NCBI RefSeq assembly: GCF_009547075.1 | Contig: NZ_WIPH01000013.1 | Span: 1 to 64,000 of the forward strand | Source: Gluconobacter aidae | GTDB lineage: Bacteria > Pseudomonadota > Alphaproteobacteria > Acetobacterales > Acetobacteraceae | Length of the DNA stretch: 64,000 nucleotides | Reading direction: 5' to 3' | Shown here: positions 1-8,672 of the stretch, one piece after another | Layout of the letters: each line of letters opens with the position of its first letter | Position numbering within the stretch: position 1 is the first letter of the stretch | Notes under the pieces: model-generated | What the model was told of the DNA's origin: nothing | Database searches by the model: none | What the model saw: the letters and a program-made list of their open reading frames with translations, nothing else | Program-made: the position numbers and the translations under genes

Positions 1-59
1 TCAGAATTATAGATCAAAGGCAGGCTCGTCTTCTGTAACTCACAGGAGCGCATATCGCG

Positions 60-953
60 CTAAGAAGACGATGCCGCAAGCGCTGCTTCCGGTACCGATG
101 ACCGCGATAGGGCTCCGCTCCCAATCCACGCCGCTAACCCAGCCATGAGAGACTGCATGTTCCGCTGTGTTTGTTCAAACCCGGGGCCGGGTTTGAACGT
201 CGCGGCATTCAGGTAAAGGGAACGGCAGATCTCCAACTGGACAGCATGGATATTCTGCCCGGGACGGCCGTAATACTGGGTAATATACCCGCCGGCATAA
301 GGAATATTCCGACGAACGGAATACCCCAGACTTCCAAGCATGTTGTCAATCATGTCCGACAAGCCGGGGATGCAGCTTCGGCCATGAACGTCCCCCAGAA
401 CGATATCGCACGATCGCGCATAAGTCAGCCTGGGCATGGAATGGGCTTCCAGAAGAACGGCATAGCCAAACCGCGCCTTCATTTCGCTCAGGAGCGCCGC
501 AAGAGCTTCGTGATAGGGAAGCCAGGCCGCGGCAATCCTGTTTTTTATTTCAGAAAGGTGGAGAGGTTGTCCGTAGATCTGCCGTCCCTGTGACACATAG
601 CGCGGAATGACCCCGAAACCCGCCTTCACCTTCGCGGTAAGCAGGACCTCGTCATCAGGCGGTGGTGGATCAAACATTTCCACATCCACTTCGCGCCAGT
701 CGCGATTCACATCGCACCACACACGGGGAAACTCAGCACAGATCAGCGTTGCGCCAAAATCCGGTGCGTTTTCAAACAACCGGTCCACGAACCGGTCTTC
801 GCTCTGCTGAAGGTCATGAAAGGAAAGCGAGGTACTATCGAGAAAATCCGGCGGATAATTCCGTCCGGAATGTGGAGACGAAACAAGCAGAGGAATCGCA
901 GTATTTCGCGGTCGATTGACCCTGAAGGGTGTCAGTGACACAGGAGGTTGCAT
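60..953 (-). CDS. N-formylglutamate amidohydrolase family protein
   Basis: The 297-residue product has the layout of the N-formylglutamate amidohydrolase family (PF05013): a SSPHSG motif near residues 25-30, an EDRFVDRLF segment near 52-60, EFPRVWCDVNRD near 74-85 and EAHSMPR near 169, which supply the His/Glu metal ligands expected in this zinc hydrolase fold. Characterised members release formate and glutamate from N-formylglutamate in histidine breakdown, but no hut genes are visible here, so the substrate is open. No signal peptide is seen, so the protein is probably cytoplasmic. The ATG at 951-953 has only a weak ribosome binding site. It diverges from the tRNA gene. Confidence 0.85.
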   Translation of the reverse strand: MQPPVSLTPFRVNRPRNTAIPLLVSSPHSGRNYPPDFLDSTSLSFHDLQQSEDRFVDRLFENAPDFGATLICAEFPRVWCDVNRDWREVDVEMFDPPPPDDEVLLTAKVKAGFGVIPRYVSQGRQIYGQPLHLSEIKNRIAAAWLPYHEALAALLSEMKARFGYAVLLEAHSMPRLTYARSCDIVLGDVHGRSCIPGLSDMIDNMLGSLGYSVRRNIPYAGGYITQYYGRPGQNIHAVQLEICRSLYLNAATFKPGPGFEQTQRNMQSLMAGLAAWIGSGALSRSSVPEAALAASSS

Positions 954-982
954 ATTTTTTTCATATTTCGTCCCACAGGGGG

Positions 983-1011
983 TTGCAAGGTTTTCCGGAC
1001 ACAGCTAGAAA
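983..1011 (+). promoter_or_regulatory. candidate sigma-70 promoter of the tRNA-Val gene
   Basis: TTGCAA at 983-988 and TAGAAA at 1006-1011 are separated by exactly 17 bases. A start about seven bases downstream would place the transcript 5' end near 1018, ten bases before the mature tRNA. This is an eye-matched prediction. Confidence 0.45.
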
Positions 1012-1018
1012 CCGCCTC

Positions 1019-1114
1019 ACCGGACCGGGGGCGCATAGCTCAGCGGTAGAGCACTACCTTGACATGGTAGGGGTCACAGGTTCAATCCCTGTTGCGCCCA
1101 CCACTCGGTCCGGT
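1019..1114 (+). repeat. 9-bp inverted repeat bracketing the tRNA
   Basis: ACCGGACCG at 1019-1027 is the exact reverse complement of CGGTCCGGT at 1106-1114. The arms lie one base before the mature 5' end and two bases after the encoded CCA. In the precursor they could stack on the acceptor stem as an extended helix. Confidence 0.75.
1029..1103 (+). tRNA. tRNA-Val (anticodon GAC)
   Basis: A complete cloverleaf can be folded. The acceptor stem is GGGCGCA pairing with TGCGCCC. The D arm is GCTC-AGCGGTA-GAGC. The anticodon arm is CTACC-TTGACAT-GGTAG with anticodon GAC. The T arm is ACAGG-TTCAATC-CCTGT. The discriminator is A and the 3' CCA is encoded. The GAC anticodon reads valine codons GUC and GUU. 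Confidence 0.97.
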
Positions 1115-1256
1115 AAGAAATCCTTGAAAATTAAGATTCCCCCCGAACTCTGCGAATAGCGTTATATTTCGGCGCCTGAGCGGCTTCTCTACCGCCGCCC
1201 GAACGAGGGTCAAATGCGCAGGGGTATTGCCTGCCACCAGGGCAGACTCGAAGGGC

Positions 1257-2600
1257 TTAATGAACGAATATTGAAGCGATCATACAGAACACCAGGCCGC
1301 AGACCGCGATCAGTGTTTCGAGAACCGACCATGTCTTGAGGGTCTGGGGAACCGTCAGGCCCAGGTATTCCTTCAACTGCCAGAAGCCCGCGTCATTCAT
1401 CGGGCCGAAAGCAACCGAACCTGCTCCCGTCACAAGCACCATCAACTCGGCCGAAACACCAGTTGAATGTGCGAGAATGGGCGCCACGATTCCTGAGGCC
1501 GTTGCCATCGCAACGGTTGAAGAGCCACAGGCCACACGCACAATCGCAGCAAGCATCCAGGCAAGAACCAACAAGGGCACGTGAGCACCAAGTGCCGTAT
1601 CCGTGATGGATCGCGAAACTCCACTATCAACAAGAACACGCCCGAAACCGCCTCCCGCCCCGACGAGAAGCATGATCAGGGCGGTTGGTCCCAGGCATTC
1701 ATTCGTAAATCGCAGAATGGTCTCTCGCGAAAAACCTCGTGCGTGACCCAGGACATAAAATGACAGGACCGTCGCCAGAAGAAGAGCGATATCCGTATTA
1801 CCAACAAAATGCAGAATATTATTGGGGATCGTATGAGGCGCGGCAACACGGTCTGCCATCGAACCGACCAACATCAGGATCACGGGAGACAGCACTGTGA
1901 AGACCGTAATGCCAAATCTCGGAAGATTTTCTGACGGCTTACTGTTCACGAACTGCTTTGCCAGCGGATTGACCCCTTCGGGGATCACTCTTGCTGAAGC
2001 GAACCGCCCGAAGACTGGCCCGGCAATCACGGCAATCGGCGTTCCGATCACAATACCCAGCAGGATCGTCTTCCCAATATCCGCATGATAGGCGCTCAGC
2101 GCGAGAAGCGCTGCCGGATGCGGTGGAATGAGAGCATGTGTGATGGACAACGCGGCTCCCATAGGGAGAGCGACACGCAGCAGGGGCGTCTGCGTGCGAT
2201 CCGCCAGAACAAATACCAGCGGGATCAGAAGCACGAACCCGACCTCGAAAAATACGGGAAGACCGACCAGCAGGCCGATCAGCATCATGGCCCAGTCGAC
2301 GTGACGACGCCCCGAAAGCGTCGCAATCGTCAGGACAATTCGATCGGCGCCTCCGGACTCCGCCAGCATTTTCCCAAGCATGGTGCCAAGCGCGATGACG
2401 GTTCCGACATGCCCCAGCACATGCCCTGCCCCCGCCTCGAACGAACCCACGACCTTGTCAGCAGGCATACCCGCAACAAGAGCGAGCAGGACCGAGACCG
2501 AAAAAAGGACGATGAACGGGTTGATCCGGAACCGGGCGATAAGAATGACAACCGCTGTAATTGCTGCGGTCGCAAGCGAGATGGCAAAAATGGAGCTCAT
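1257..2600 (-). CDS. gntP: GntP-family gluconate:H+ symporter
   Basis: About 447 residues with a dozen hydrophobic segments and no signal peptide. The sequence fits the GntP family (gluconate and related sugar acid permeases), which has about 440-450 residues: the N terminus is strongly hydrophobic, a glycine-rich ALGTMLGKMLAESGGADRI stretch lies near residues 70-90, and a conserved GFGRVLVDSGV segment follows. It probably brings gluconate across the inner membrane with protons. It lies downstream of gno on the same strand with a gap of about 130 bp and no visible terminator, so the two are probably cotranscribed as a gluconate uptake and oxidation unit. The ATG at 2600 is chosen; a TTG one codon upstream (2603) is an alternative. 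Its exact substrate among sugar acids is inferred from gno. Confidence 0.9.
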   Translation of the reverse strand: MSSIFAISLATAAITAVVILIARFRINPFIVLFSVSVLLALVAGMPADKVVGSFEAGAGHVLGHVGTVIALGTMLGKMLAESGGADRIVLTIATLSGRRHVDWAMMLIGLLVGLPVFFEVGFVLLIPLVFVLADRTQTPLLRVALPMGAALSITHALIPPHPAALLALSAYHADIGKTILLGIVIGTPIAVIAGPVFGRFASARVIPEGVNPLAKQFVNSKPSENLPRFGITVFTVLSPVILMLVGSMADRVAAPHTIPNNILHFVGNTDIALLLATVLSFYVLGHARGFSRETILRFTNECLGPTALIMLLVGAGGGFGRVLVDSGVSRSITDTALGAHVPLLVLAWMLAAIVRVACGSSTVAMATASGIVAPILAHSTGVSAELMVLVTGAGSVAFGPMNDAGFWQLKEYLGLTVPQTLKTWSVLETLIAVCGLVFCMIASIFVH

Positions 2601-2731
2601 CAAGTGTCAACTTTCCTGTGGCGTCCCGACATAAGAAGCCATCTTATCGAAAACCATTCCATCACAAACCCGACAGACAATGCCCCCTAACACAGTTCTG
2701 ATAAATTGAAACAGAGTCCGCCGCCGAAAGG

Positions 2732-3502
2732 CTACAGCGATACGGTAATCCCCCCGTCAACCATCAGCACCTGCCCGTTGACGAAACTTGACGCCCGGGA
2801 AGACAGAAATACTGCTGCTCCAACCAGTTCCTCAACCTGTCCCCATCGCCCTGACGGTGTCCGTTTGCATAGCCAGTCCGTGAACTCTTCGTCCGCCACG
2901 AGCCTTTCGGTCATTTCCGTGGCAAAATACCCCGGTGCCAGCCCGTTGATCTGAAGTCCATGCCTGCCCCAGTCCGTCGCCATGCCTTTTGTCAGGTTTT
3001 TGACCGCTCCCTTGGTCGCCGTGTACGGCGCAATTCCCGGACGGGCGAGCTCACTCTGGACGGAACAGATATTGACGATCTTGCCCCGTCCGCGCGGAAT
3101 CATGTGCCGCGCCACCGCCTGCCCGACGAAGAAAACCGCGCTGACATTGGTTGACATCAGATCATCCCAGTCCTTGCGCGAAAATTCCTCCAGAGGCGCA
3201 CGACGCTGTATCCCGGCATTATTGATCAGGATGTCGATCGGTCCCATGTCGCGTTCGATCGCCGCGACGCCATCAATCACCGCATCCTGATCCGTCACAT
3301 CAAAAACCGCCGTACTGGCTCTCAATCCTTCCGCCTCGAACACGGACTGCGCAGAGGCCAGACTTTCAGTATTCCGGCCATTCAGCACAATCTCCGCCCC
3401 GTAGCGCGCAAGCCCCTTTGCCAGCGTCAGACCAATCCCCCGCGACGCCCCAGTCACAAGGGCGCGCGCACCGGAGAGAGAAAAAAGATCGGAATGAGAC
3501 AT
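2732..3502 (-). CDS. gno: gluconate 5-dehydrogenase (SDR family)
   Basis: A 256-residue short-chain dehydrogenase with the nucleotide-binding TGASRGIG at residues 17-24, the NNAG motif near 93-96, and the catalytic Tyr and Lys in YTATK near 160-164. From memory the sequence is nearly identical to the Gluconobacter oxydans NADP-dependent gluconate 5-dehydrogenase, which interconverts D-gluconate and 5-keto-D-gluconate in the cytoplasm. It is followed by the gluconate permease gene, supporting the assignment. The gene diverges from the pentulose kinase, and the shared 283-bp intergenic region holds two inverted repeats that could be operators. Confidence 0.95.
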   Translation of the reverse strand: MSHSDLFSLSGARALVTGASRGIGLTLAKGLARYGAEIVLNGRNTESLASAQSVFEAEGLRASTAVFDVTDQDAVIDGVAAIERDMGPIDILINNAGIQRRAPLEEFSRKDWDDLMSTNVSAVFFVGQAVARHMIPRGRGKIVNICSVQSELARPGIAPYTATKGAVKNLTKGMATDWGRHGLQINGLAPGYFATEMTERLVADEEFTDWLCKRTPSGRWGQVEELVGAAVFLSSRASSFVNGQVLMVDGGITVSL

Positions 3503-3649
3503 ATCTGTCAGCCTTCAAAATCACGGTTCTGTTCTTCCTAGCAGCCTGAACCCGCCATGGATCCACAAGTCCGCGTGCGCAGCGCGTGCTCTCAGACGGG
3601 CAATCAACTTTTGCCAGAAAAACTTCCCCCTCTTCTGGACAGCATAAAG

Positions 3650-3670
3650 GTTATATGTAACATATATAAC
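3650..3670. promoter_or_regulatory. inverted repeat, candidate operator between gno and the kinase
   Basis: GTTATAT and ATATAAC form perfect 7-bp arms around a 7-base spacer in a very AT-rich stretch. The repeat lies in the divergent intergenic region (3503-3785) of the two carbohydrate operons. The binding protein is unknown, and no regulator gene lies next to it. Confidence 0.45.
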
Positions 3671-3690
3671 GATAGTTTGCTTTGTTGTGA

Positions 3691-3707
3691 TGTGATATTC
3701 TGTCACA
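3691..3707. promoter_or_regulatory. TGTGA-N7-TCACA inverted repeat, candidate operator
   Basis: TGTGATATTCTGTCACA has perfect 5-bp arms, TGTGA and TCACA, separated by 7 bases. It resembles CRP/FNR-type or GntR-type sites, but the classical CRP spacer is 6, so the factor is uncertain. It lies 79 bp upstream of the kinase start. Confidence 0.45.
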
Positions 3708-3785
3708 AACAAACGTTAGACAGACTCCGGGCGTGTCTCTTCTCTTGTGTCCTGTCTGTATTTTTTGAGATCTGGGTGTGATTCT

Positions 3786-5432
3786 ATGGATCTGGTTCTG
3801 GGAATTGATGTTGGAACAGGGAGTGCCCGGGCGGGTCTCTTCACGCTTAAAGGACTTAAGAAAGCCTCATCCGTCCGGCCAATCCAGACATGGACACCCC
3901 GTCCCGGTTATGCGCAGCAATCCTCACAGGATATCTGGACCGCCGTCTGCGAGGCGACCCGCAGCGCACTGGAAATGCTTGACGAACCCGGACAGGTCAT
4001 TGGCATCGGTTTCGACGCGACCTGCTCCCTCGTTGTCCTTGGCGGCAATGCTCAGGGTCTCTCGATAGATCCGGACGGCGCATCGGGACAGGATATCATT
4101 CTCTGGGCGGACCATCGCGCCCTTGAGGAGACGCGAGAGATCAACCACGCCGGGCATGACGTACTACGCTATGTGGGTGGTACGATTTCCCCCGAAATGG
4201 AAACGCCCAAACTGCTCTGGCTGAAGCGACATCTTCCGCAGGTCTATGAACAGGCGGCTCATTTTTTCGATCTTCCCGATTTCCTGACATGGCGCGCTAC
4301 GGGTTCGCTGTCACGGTCGGCCTGTTCGACAGCCTGCAAATGGACCTATCTCGCCCATGAAAACCGCTGGGACGAAGGGTATTTCCAGTCCATTGGACTT
4401 GAAGACCTCGCACGCGACGGCTTTAGCCGCATCGGGAACGATATTCGCCCCCTTGGTGGGCTTGTCGATGGTGGCTTGAGCGCTAAAGCCGCTGCGGAAA
4501 TGGGACTGCAAGCCGGTATCCCCGTTGGCGTTTCCGCCATTGATGCCCATGCCGGCGGTATCGGTCTGTTTGGATTGAACACTGAAGGCTCCCTCTCGGA
4601 CGATCAGCTTGAGCGCTCAATATCGCTGATCTGCGGGACGTCGAGCTGTCATATGGCCGTGTCGAAAGACGCGCGTTTCGTGCCCGGTGTCTGGGGGCCC
4701 TACTGGAACGCCATGGTCCCTGAGATGTGGCTGAACGAAGCAGGCCAGTCCGCTACGGGCGCGCTGATCGACTTCGTCATTTCCAGCCATACCTTTGGCT
4801 CCCCCCTCAGGCAGGAAGCCAAAGACGGAGGAACCAGCGTCTACGCCCTGCTGAACGCACGGATCGAGGCCCTGGAACGCCACCACCTGCCGGGGACGAT
4901 CACAGCCGACCTGCACGTGCTGCCGGACTTCCACGGCAACCGCTCCCCCCATGCCGATCCTGACCTGACCGGCATGATCAGCGGCCTCCGATTGTCCGAC
5001 ACGGTCGATGATCTGGCACGGCTGTACCTCGCCACCTTGCAGGGCCTCGCCTACGGCACGAAGGACATCATCGAGGCTCTCAACGCGCAGGGCTACCGGA
5101 TCGACACGATCCTCGCGACCGGTGGCAGCACCAAAAACCCGGTCTTCCTGCGCGAACATGCAAACGCTACCGGATGCCGCATCCTGCTCCCCGCGGAGCC
5201 GGATTCCGTCCTTCTGGGCGCCGCCATCTTGGGCGCGGTCGCGAGCGGAGCATACACTGACCTGCGACAGGCCATGGCACAGATGAGCCACGCGGGAGAA
5301 GAGATCGTCCCCGACCCGCGCCTCGCTGCGTATCACGCCGCCAAGTGCAGCATCACGCATGACATGCTCTCGCGGCAGCTCACCTGGCGTCAGCAGATGC
5401 ATGAGATGCTGAAAAAGGAGAACACCGCCTGA
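3786..5432 (+). CDS. FGGY-family pentulose kinase (ribulokinase/ribitol-type)
   Basis: The 548-residue protein has both halves of the FGGY kinase fold. GIDVGTGSARAG near residues 6-17 is the first phosphate motif, SAIDAHAGG near 249-258 carries the likely catalytic Asp, and ATGGSTKNPVF near 444-456 is the adenosine motif. The segment GVWGPYWNAMVPEMWLNEAG near 300-320 is characteristic of the D-ribulokinase/ribitol kinase subgroup rather than E. coli AraB or XylB. It should phosphorylate a ketopentose such as D-ribulose or D-xylulose for entry into the pentose phosphate pathway. It is first in an operon with a polyol ABC importer and an SDR, which could supply the ketose. The ATG at 3786 is chosen because it begins the FGGY motif directly; an in-frame ATG 13 codons upstream (3747) adds no recognisable sequence. 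Confidence 0.88.
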   Translation: MDLVLGIDVGTGSARAGLFTLKGLKKASSVRPIQTWTPRPGYAQQSSQDIWTAVCEATRSALEMLDEPGQVIGIGFDATCSLVVLGGNAQGLSIDPDGASGQDIILWADHRALEETREINHAGHDVLRYVGGTISPEMETPKLLWLKRHLPQVYEQAAHFFDLPDFLTWRATGSLSRSACSTACKWTYLAHENRWDEGYFQSIGLEDLARDGFSRIGNDIRPLGGLVDGGLSAKAAAEMGLQAGIPVGVSAIDAHAGGIGLFGLNTEGSLSDDQLERSISLICGTSSCHMAVSKDARFVPGVWGPYWNAMVPEMWLNEAGQSATGALIDFVISSHTFGSPLRQEAKDGGTSVYALLNARIEALERHHLPGTITADLHVLPDFHGNRSPHADPDLTGMISGLRLSDTVDDLARLYLATLQGLAYGTKDIIEALNAQGYRIDTILATGGSTKNPVFLREHANATGCRILLPAEPDSVLLGAAILGAVASGAYTDLRQAMAQMSHAGEEIVPDPRLAAYHAAKCSITHDMLSRQLTWRQQMHEMLKKENTA

Positions 5433-5510
5433 CGGCACAACCGTCCGACCTGTTCTGCCATTCCCGCCCTACCGAAACGCATCATCATCCTTTTCCAGAG
5501 GCCGATTTCC

Positions 5511-6839
5511 ATGTCCCGTCTCAAAGCCACACGCACAGCCATCTGCACTCTCGCTCTTCTGCTCGCGGGCTCCACCCTGTCCAGCGCCGAAGCCGCCGGA
5601 ACGCTGACGATCGCGACCGTCAACAATGGTGACATGATCGTCATGCGGCAGCTTTCCCAGGAATTCGAGAAAGCCCATCCGGACATTCACCTGAACTGGG
5701 TCACGCTGGAAGAAAACGTCCTGCGTCAGCGCGTCACGACCGATATCGCCATGAAAACCGGGCAGTTCGATATCGTGACCATCGGCAATTACGAAGTACC
5801 GATCTGGGCCAGGCGGGGCTGGCTCACCGAGATCAAGCCGGATGCCGCCTATGACGTGAACGATATTCTTCCGCCCGTTCGTGACAGCCTGACTGCGGAT
5901 GGCAAGCTCTATGCCCTGCCGTTCTATGCCGAAAGCGTCATGACCTACTATCGCAAAGACCTGTTCCAAAAGGCCGGGCTGACGATGCCGGACGCGCCCA
6001 CCTACGACCAGATCCGCCAGTTCGCCGACAAGATCACGGACAAGGGCAATCAGGTCTACGGCATCTGCCTGCGTGGCAAGCCGGGCTGGGGCGAGAACAT
6101 GGCGTATATCTCTTCGCTCGCCAACACGTTCGGCGCTCAGTGGTTCGACATGTCCTGGAAGCCGACCATGACGTCCGATGCGTGGAAAGCGGCCCTGAAC
6201 TGGTACGTCTCGGCCATGAAAGCTGACGGTCCTCCGGGCGCGACCTCCAATGGATTCAACGAGAACCTGGCCCTGTTCGCCAGCGGTCATTGCGGGATCT
6301 GGATTGATTCCACCGTGGCTGGGGGACTGCTGTTCGATCCCAAACAGTCCCAGGTCGCCGACAAGGTCGGTTTCGCACCTTCTCCCAAAGGTCCTTATGG
6401 CAAAGGCCCGACCTGGCTGTGGAGCTGGAGCCTCGCCATTCCCGTCAGTTCCCATCAGAGCGCGGATGCCCAGACCTTCATCACCTGGGCCACGTCAAAG
6501 GATTACGTCAAACTGGTCGCCGCACAGAAAGGCTGGGTCGCCGTTCCTGCTGGAACCCGCGCTTCCACCTATGCCGCGCCGGAATACGTCAAGGCGGCCC
6601 CCTTCGCCTCCTTCGTGCTGAACGCCATCAAAACGGCTGATCCGAATGGCCAGACCGCCCAGCCACGTCCCTATACCGGTGCGCAGTTCGTCGGCATCCC
6701 GGAATTCCAGGCCATCGGCACACAGGTTGGCCAGACCGTCGCTGCGACCCTGTCCGACCAGATGACGGTCGATCAGGCACTGACCTCCGCACAGGCTTCG
6801 ATCACCCGCGCGCTCCGCCAGTCCGGCCGCGCGCGATAA
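5511..6839 (+). CDS. smoE: polyol ABC transporter, periplasmic substrate-binding protein
   Basis: A 442-residue extracellular solute-binding protein (family 1) with an N-terminal signal peptide of about 29 residues (basic MSRLKATR, hydrophobic core, cleavage likely after AEA). Segments such as GQFDIVTIGNYEVPIWARRG near 80-100 are typical of the sorbitol/mannitol binding proteins SmoE and MtlE. It should capture a sugar alcohol in the periplasm and pass it to the two permeases encoded next. It follows the kinase by 78 bp. AGAGG nine bases before the ATG serves as ribosome binding site. Which polyol is bound cannot be read from the sequence. Confidence 0.9.
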   Translation: MSRLKATRTAICTLALLLAGSTLSSAEAAGTLTIATVNNGDMIVMRQLSQEFEKAHPDIHLNWVTLEENVLRQRVTTDIAMKTGQFDIVTIGNYEVPIWARRGWLTEIKPDAAYDVNDILPPVRDSLTADGKLYALPFYAESVMTYYRKDLFQKAGLTMPDAPTYDQIRQFADKITDKGNQVYGICLRGKPGWGENMAYISSLANTFGAQWFDMSWKPTMTSDAWKAALNWYVSAMKADGPPGATSNGFNENLALFASGHCGIWIDSTVAGGLLFDPKQSQVADKVGFAPSPKGPYGKGPTWLWSWSLAIPVSSHQSADAQTFITWATSKDYVKLVAAQKGWVAVPAGTRASTYAAPEYVKAAPFASFVLNAIKTADPNGQTAQPRPYTGAQFVGIPEFQAIGTQVGQTVAATLSDQMTVDQALTSAQASITRALRQSGRAR

Positions 6840-6866
6840 CGCCGCCCGATCAAGGTTAAGAATACC

Positions 6867-7790
6867 ATGCAGGCCGTACTCGAACACAGCCCGTCCGCCG
6901 GAGCGACCGCCCCTAACCAGACGAAGACAGGCGGAAAAAGGACAGGTCTCCTGCTCCTTTCCCCGTCCGTCCTGCTTCTTCTGGCATGGTCGCTCGTCCC
7001 ATTCGTCATGACGCTGTGGTACTCGACGCAGAACTACAACCTCGTCGACCCCACGCTGCATGGCTTCGCGGGAATCGACAATTACCGATACCTGCTGACT
7101 GACCCCGATTTCCTGCATTCGCTGCTGAACACGTTCGTACTGGTCGCAGGCGTCCTGCTCATCAGCGTCGGAGGCGGAACGCTGCTGGCCGTCCTGTACG
7201 ATCAGGAGTTCTTCGGCCGCGGCATTGCCCGCATCTTGGTCATCTCGCCATTCTTCATCATGCCCACGGTCTCGGCGCTGCTGTGGAAGAACCTGATGCT
7301 GCACCCGATCTATGGCGTCTATTCCGCCATGATGCGGGCTGTGGGCCTCACACCGATCGACTGGCTGGCGCGTTTTCCACTCCTGACCATCATGATGATC
7401 GTCGCCTGGGAATGGTTGCCTTTCGCGGTCCTCATCCTGCTGACGGCCGTGCAGTCGCTCGACGGCGAACAGCGCGAAGCGGCCCGCATGGACGGCGCAG
7501 GCCCGATCGCCCGTTTCCGCTACATCATCCTGCCGCATCTGGGTCGCGCCATCAGTGTCGTCGTCATGATCGAGACGATCTACCTGCTGACGATCTTCGC
7601 CGAAATCTCCGTCACCACGGCGGGTGGCCCCGGCGTGGCCTCCACCAATCTGGCCTATCTGATCTATTCCCGCGCCCTGCTCCAGTTCGACGTGGGTGGC
7701 GCCTCGGCTGGCGGCGTGATTGCAATCATCTTCGCCAATATCGTCGCGATCTTTCTGGTGCGCGCCGTAGCCCGCAATCTGGAGGCCTGA
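6867..7790 (+). CDS. smoF: polyol ABC transporter permease 1
   Basis: A 307-residue inner-membrane permease of the MalF/UgpA class with about six transmembrane segments. The ABC-docking EAA loop is visible as EAARMDGAGPIARFRYIILP near residues 205-225. A polar N-terminal extension of about 30 residues precedes the first membrane helix. It ends two bases before the next permease starts, so translation is probably coupled. It should form a heterodimeric channel with the following gene product for the substrate delivered by the binding protein. Confidence 0.92.
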   Translation: MQAVLEHSPSAGATAPNQTKTGGKRTGLLLLSPSVLLLLAWSLVPFVMTLWYSTQNYNLVDPTLHGFAGIDNYRYLLTDPDFLHSLLNTFVLVAGVLLISVGGGTLLAVLYDQEFFGRGIARILVISPFFIMPTVSALLWKNLMLHPIYGVYSAMMRAVGLTPIDWLARFPLLTIMMIVAWEWLPFAVLILLTAVQSLDGEQREAARMDGAGPIARFRYIILPHLGRAISVVVMIETIYLLTIFAEISVTTAGGPGVASTNLAYLIYSRALLQFDVGGASAGGVIAIIFANIVAIFLVRAVARNLEA

Positions 7791-7791
7791 C

Positions 7792-8619
7792 ATGGCGCTC
7801 AAGACCAAAACCAGCACCCGGATCGGCGTCACCGCCCTTGGCTGGAGCATCGCGCTCTGGCTGTTCTTCCCGATCTTCTGGATGATCCTGACGAGCTTCA
7901 AGAGCGAGGTTCAGGCCATTTCCACGCCGCCGAAACTGTTCTTCATGCCGACCCTGAGCAGCTATGGCGAAGTGTTCGAGCGCGCCAGTTACTGGCATTT
8001 CGCGCTCAATACGGTGATCGTCTCGGTCGGCGCGACGGCCATTGCCGTCGTCCTGGCCGTCCCGGCGGCCTATTCGATGGCGTTCCTGCCCTCGAAGCGG
8101 ACACGAGGCATCCTGCTTTGGATGCTCTCCACCCGGATGCTGCCTCCCGTCGGCGTGCTGGTCCCGATCTATCTGCTGGCGCGCAATACGCACCTGCTCG
8201 ACACCTGCACCGGCCTGGCCGTCGTGGACATGCTGACGAACCTGCCGATCATCGTCTGGATGCTCTACACGTTCTTCCGCGAGGTCCCCGCTCCCATTCT
8301 GGAAGCCGGCCGGATGGACGGCGCCACACGCTGGCAGGAAATGACGATGGTCCTGCTGCCGCTCGCCCTGCCCGGGATCGCGTCCACGGCCCTGCTGTCG
8401 CTCATCCTGTGCTGGAACGAGGCGTTCTGGTCCCTCAACCTGACATCCTCGCACGCAGCCCCTCTGACAGCCTTCATAGCCTCCTTCTCATCCCCTGAAG
8501 GACTGTTTTTCGGCAAGCTCTCCGCGGCATCCACCCTTGCCGTCGCCCCGATCCTCGTTTTTGGCTGGATCAGCCAGAAGCAACTGGTTCGCGGCCTGAC
8601 TTTCGGAGCCGTCAAGTGA
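7792..8619 (+). CDS. smoG: polyol ABC transporter permease 2
   Basis: A 275-residue permease of the MalG/UgpE class with about six membrane helices. The EAA loop appears as EAGRMDGATRWQEMTMVLLP near residues 168-188. The WMLSTRMLPP segment near 110-119 is typical of MtlG/SmoG proteins. The ATG follows the stop of the first permease almost directly. It is the partner half of the transmembrane channel. Confidence 0.92.
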   Translation: MALKTKTSTRIGVTALGWSIALWLFFPIFWMILTSFKSEVQAISTPPKLFFMPTLSSYGEVFERASYWHFALNTVIVSVGATAIAVVLAVPAAYSMAFLPSKRTRGILLWMLSTRMLPPVGVLVPIYLLARNTHLLDTCTGLAVVDMLTNLPIIVWMLYTFFREVPAPILEAGRMDGATRWQEMTMVLLPLALPGIASTALLSLILCWNEAFWSLNLTSSHAAPLTAFIASFSSPEGLFFGKLSAASTLAVAPILVFGWISQKQLVRGLTFGAVK

Positions 8620-8672
8620 TGCAGATCCCGGCTCATTCCATTCCACATTTCTGCACAAACGGGACCTGACCC

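Noticed and set aside
1019..1114. tRNA-flanking repeat as an integration (att) site
   Set aside because: The arms are inverted, not direct, and no integrase or foreign DNA adjoins. Precursor pairing is the simpler reading.
6495..7901. 468-codon frame on the minus strand
   Set aside because: It is antisense to the binding protein and permease genes, and its product is a Gln/Asp/Arg-rich low-complexity sequence.
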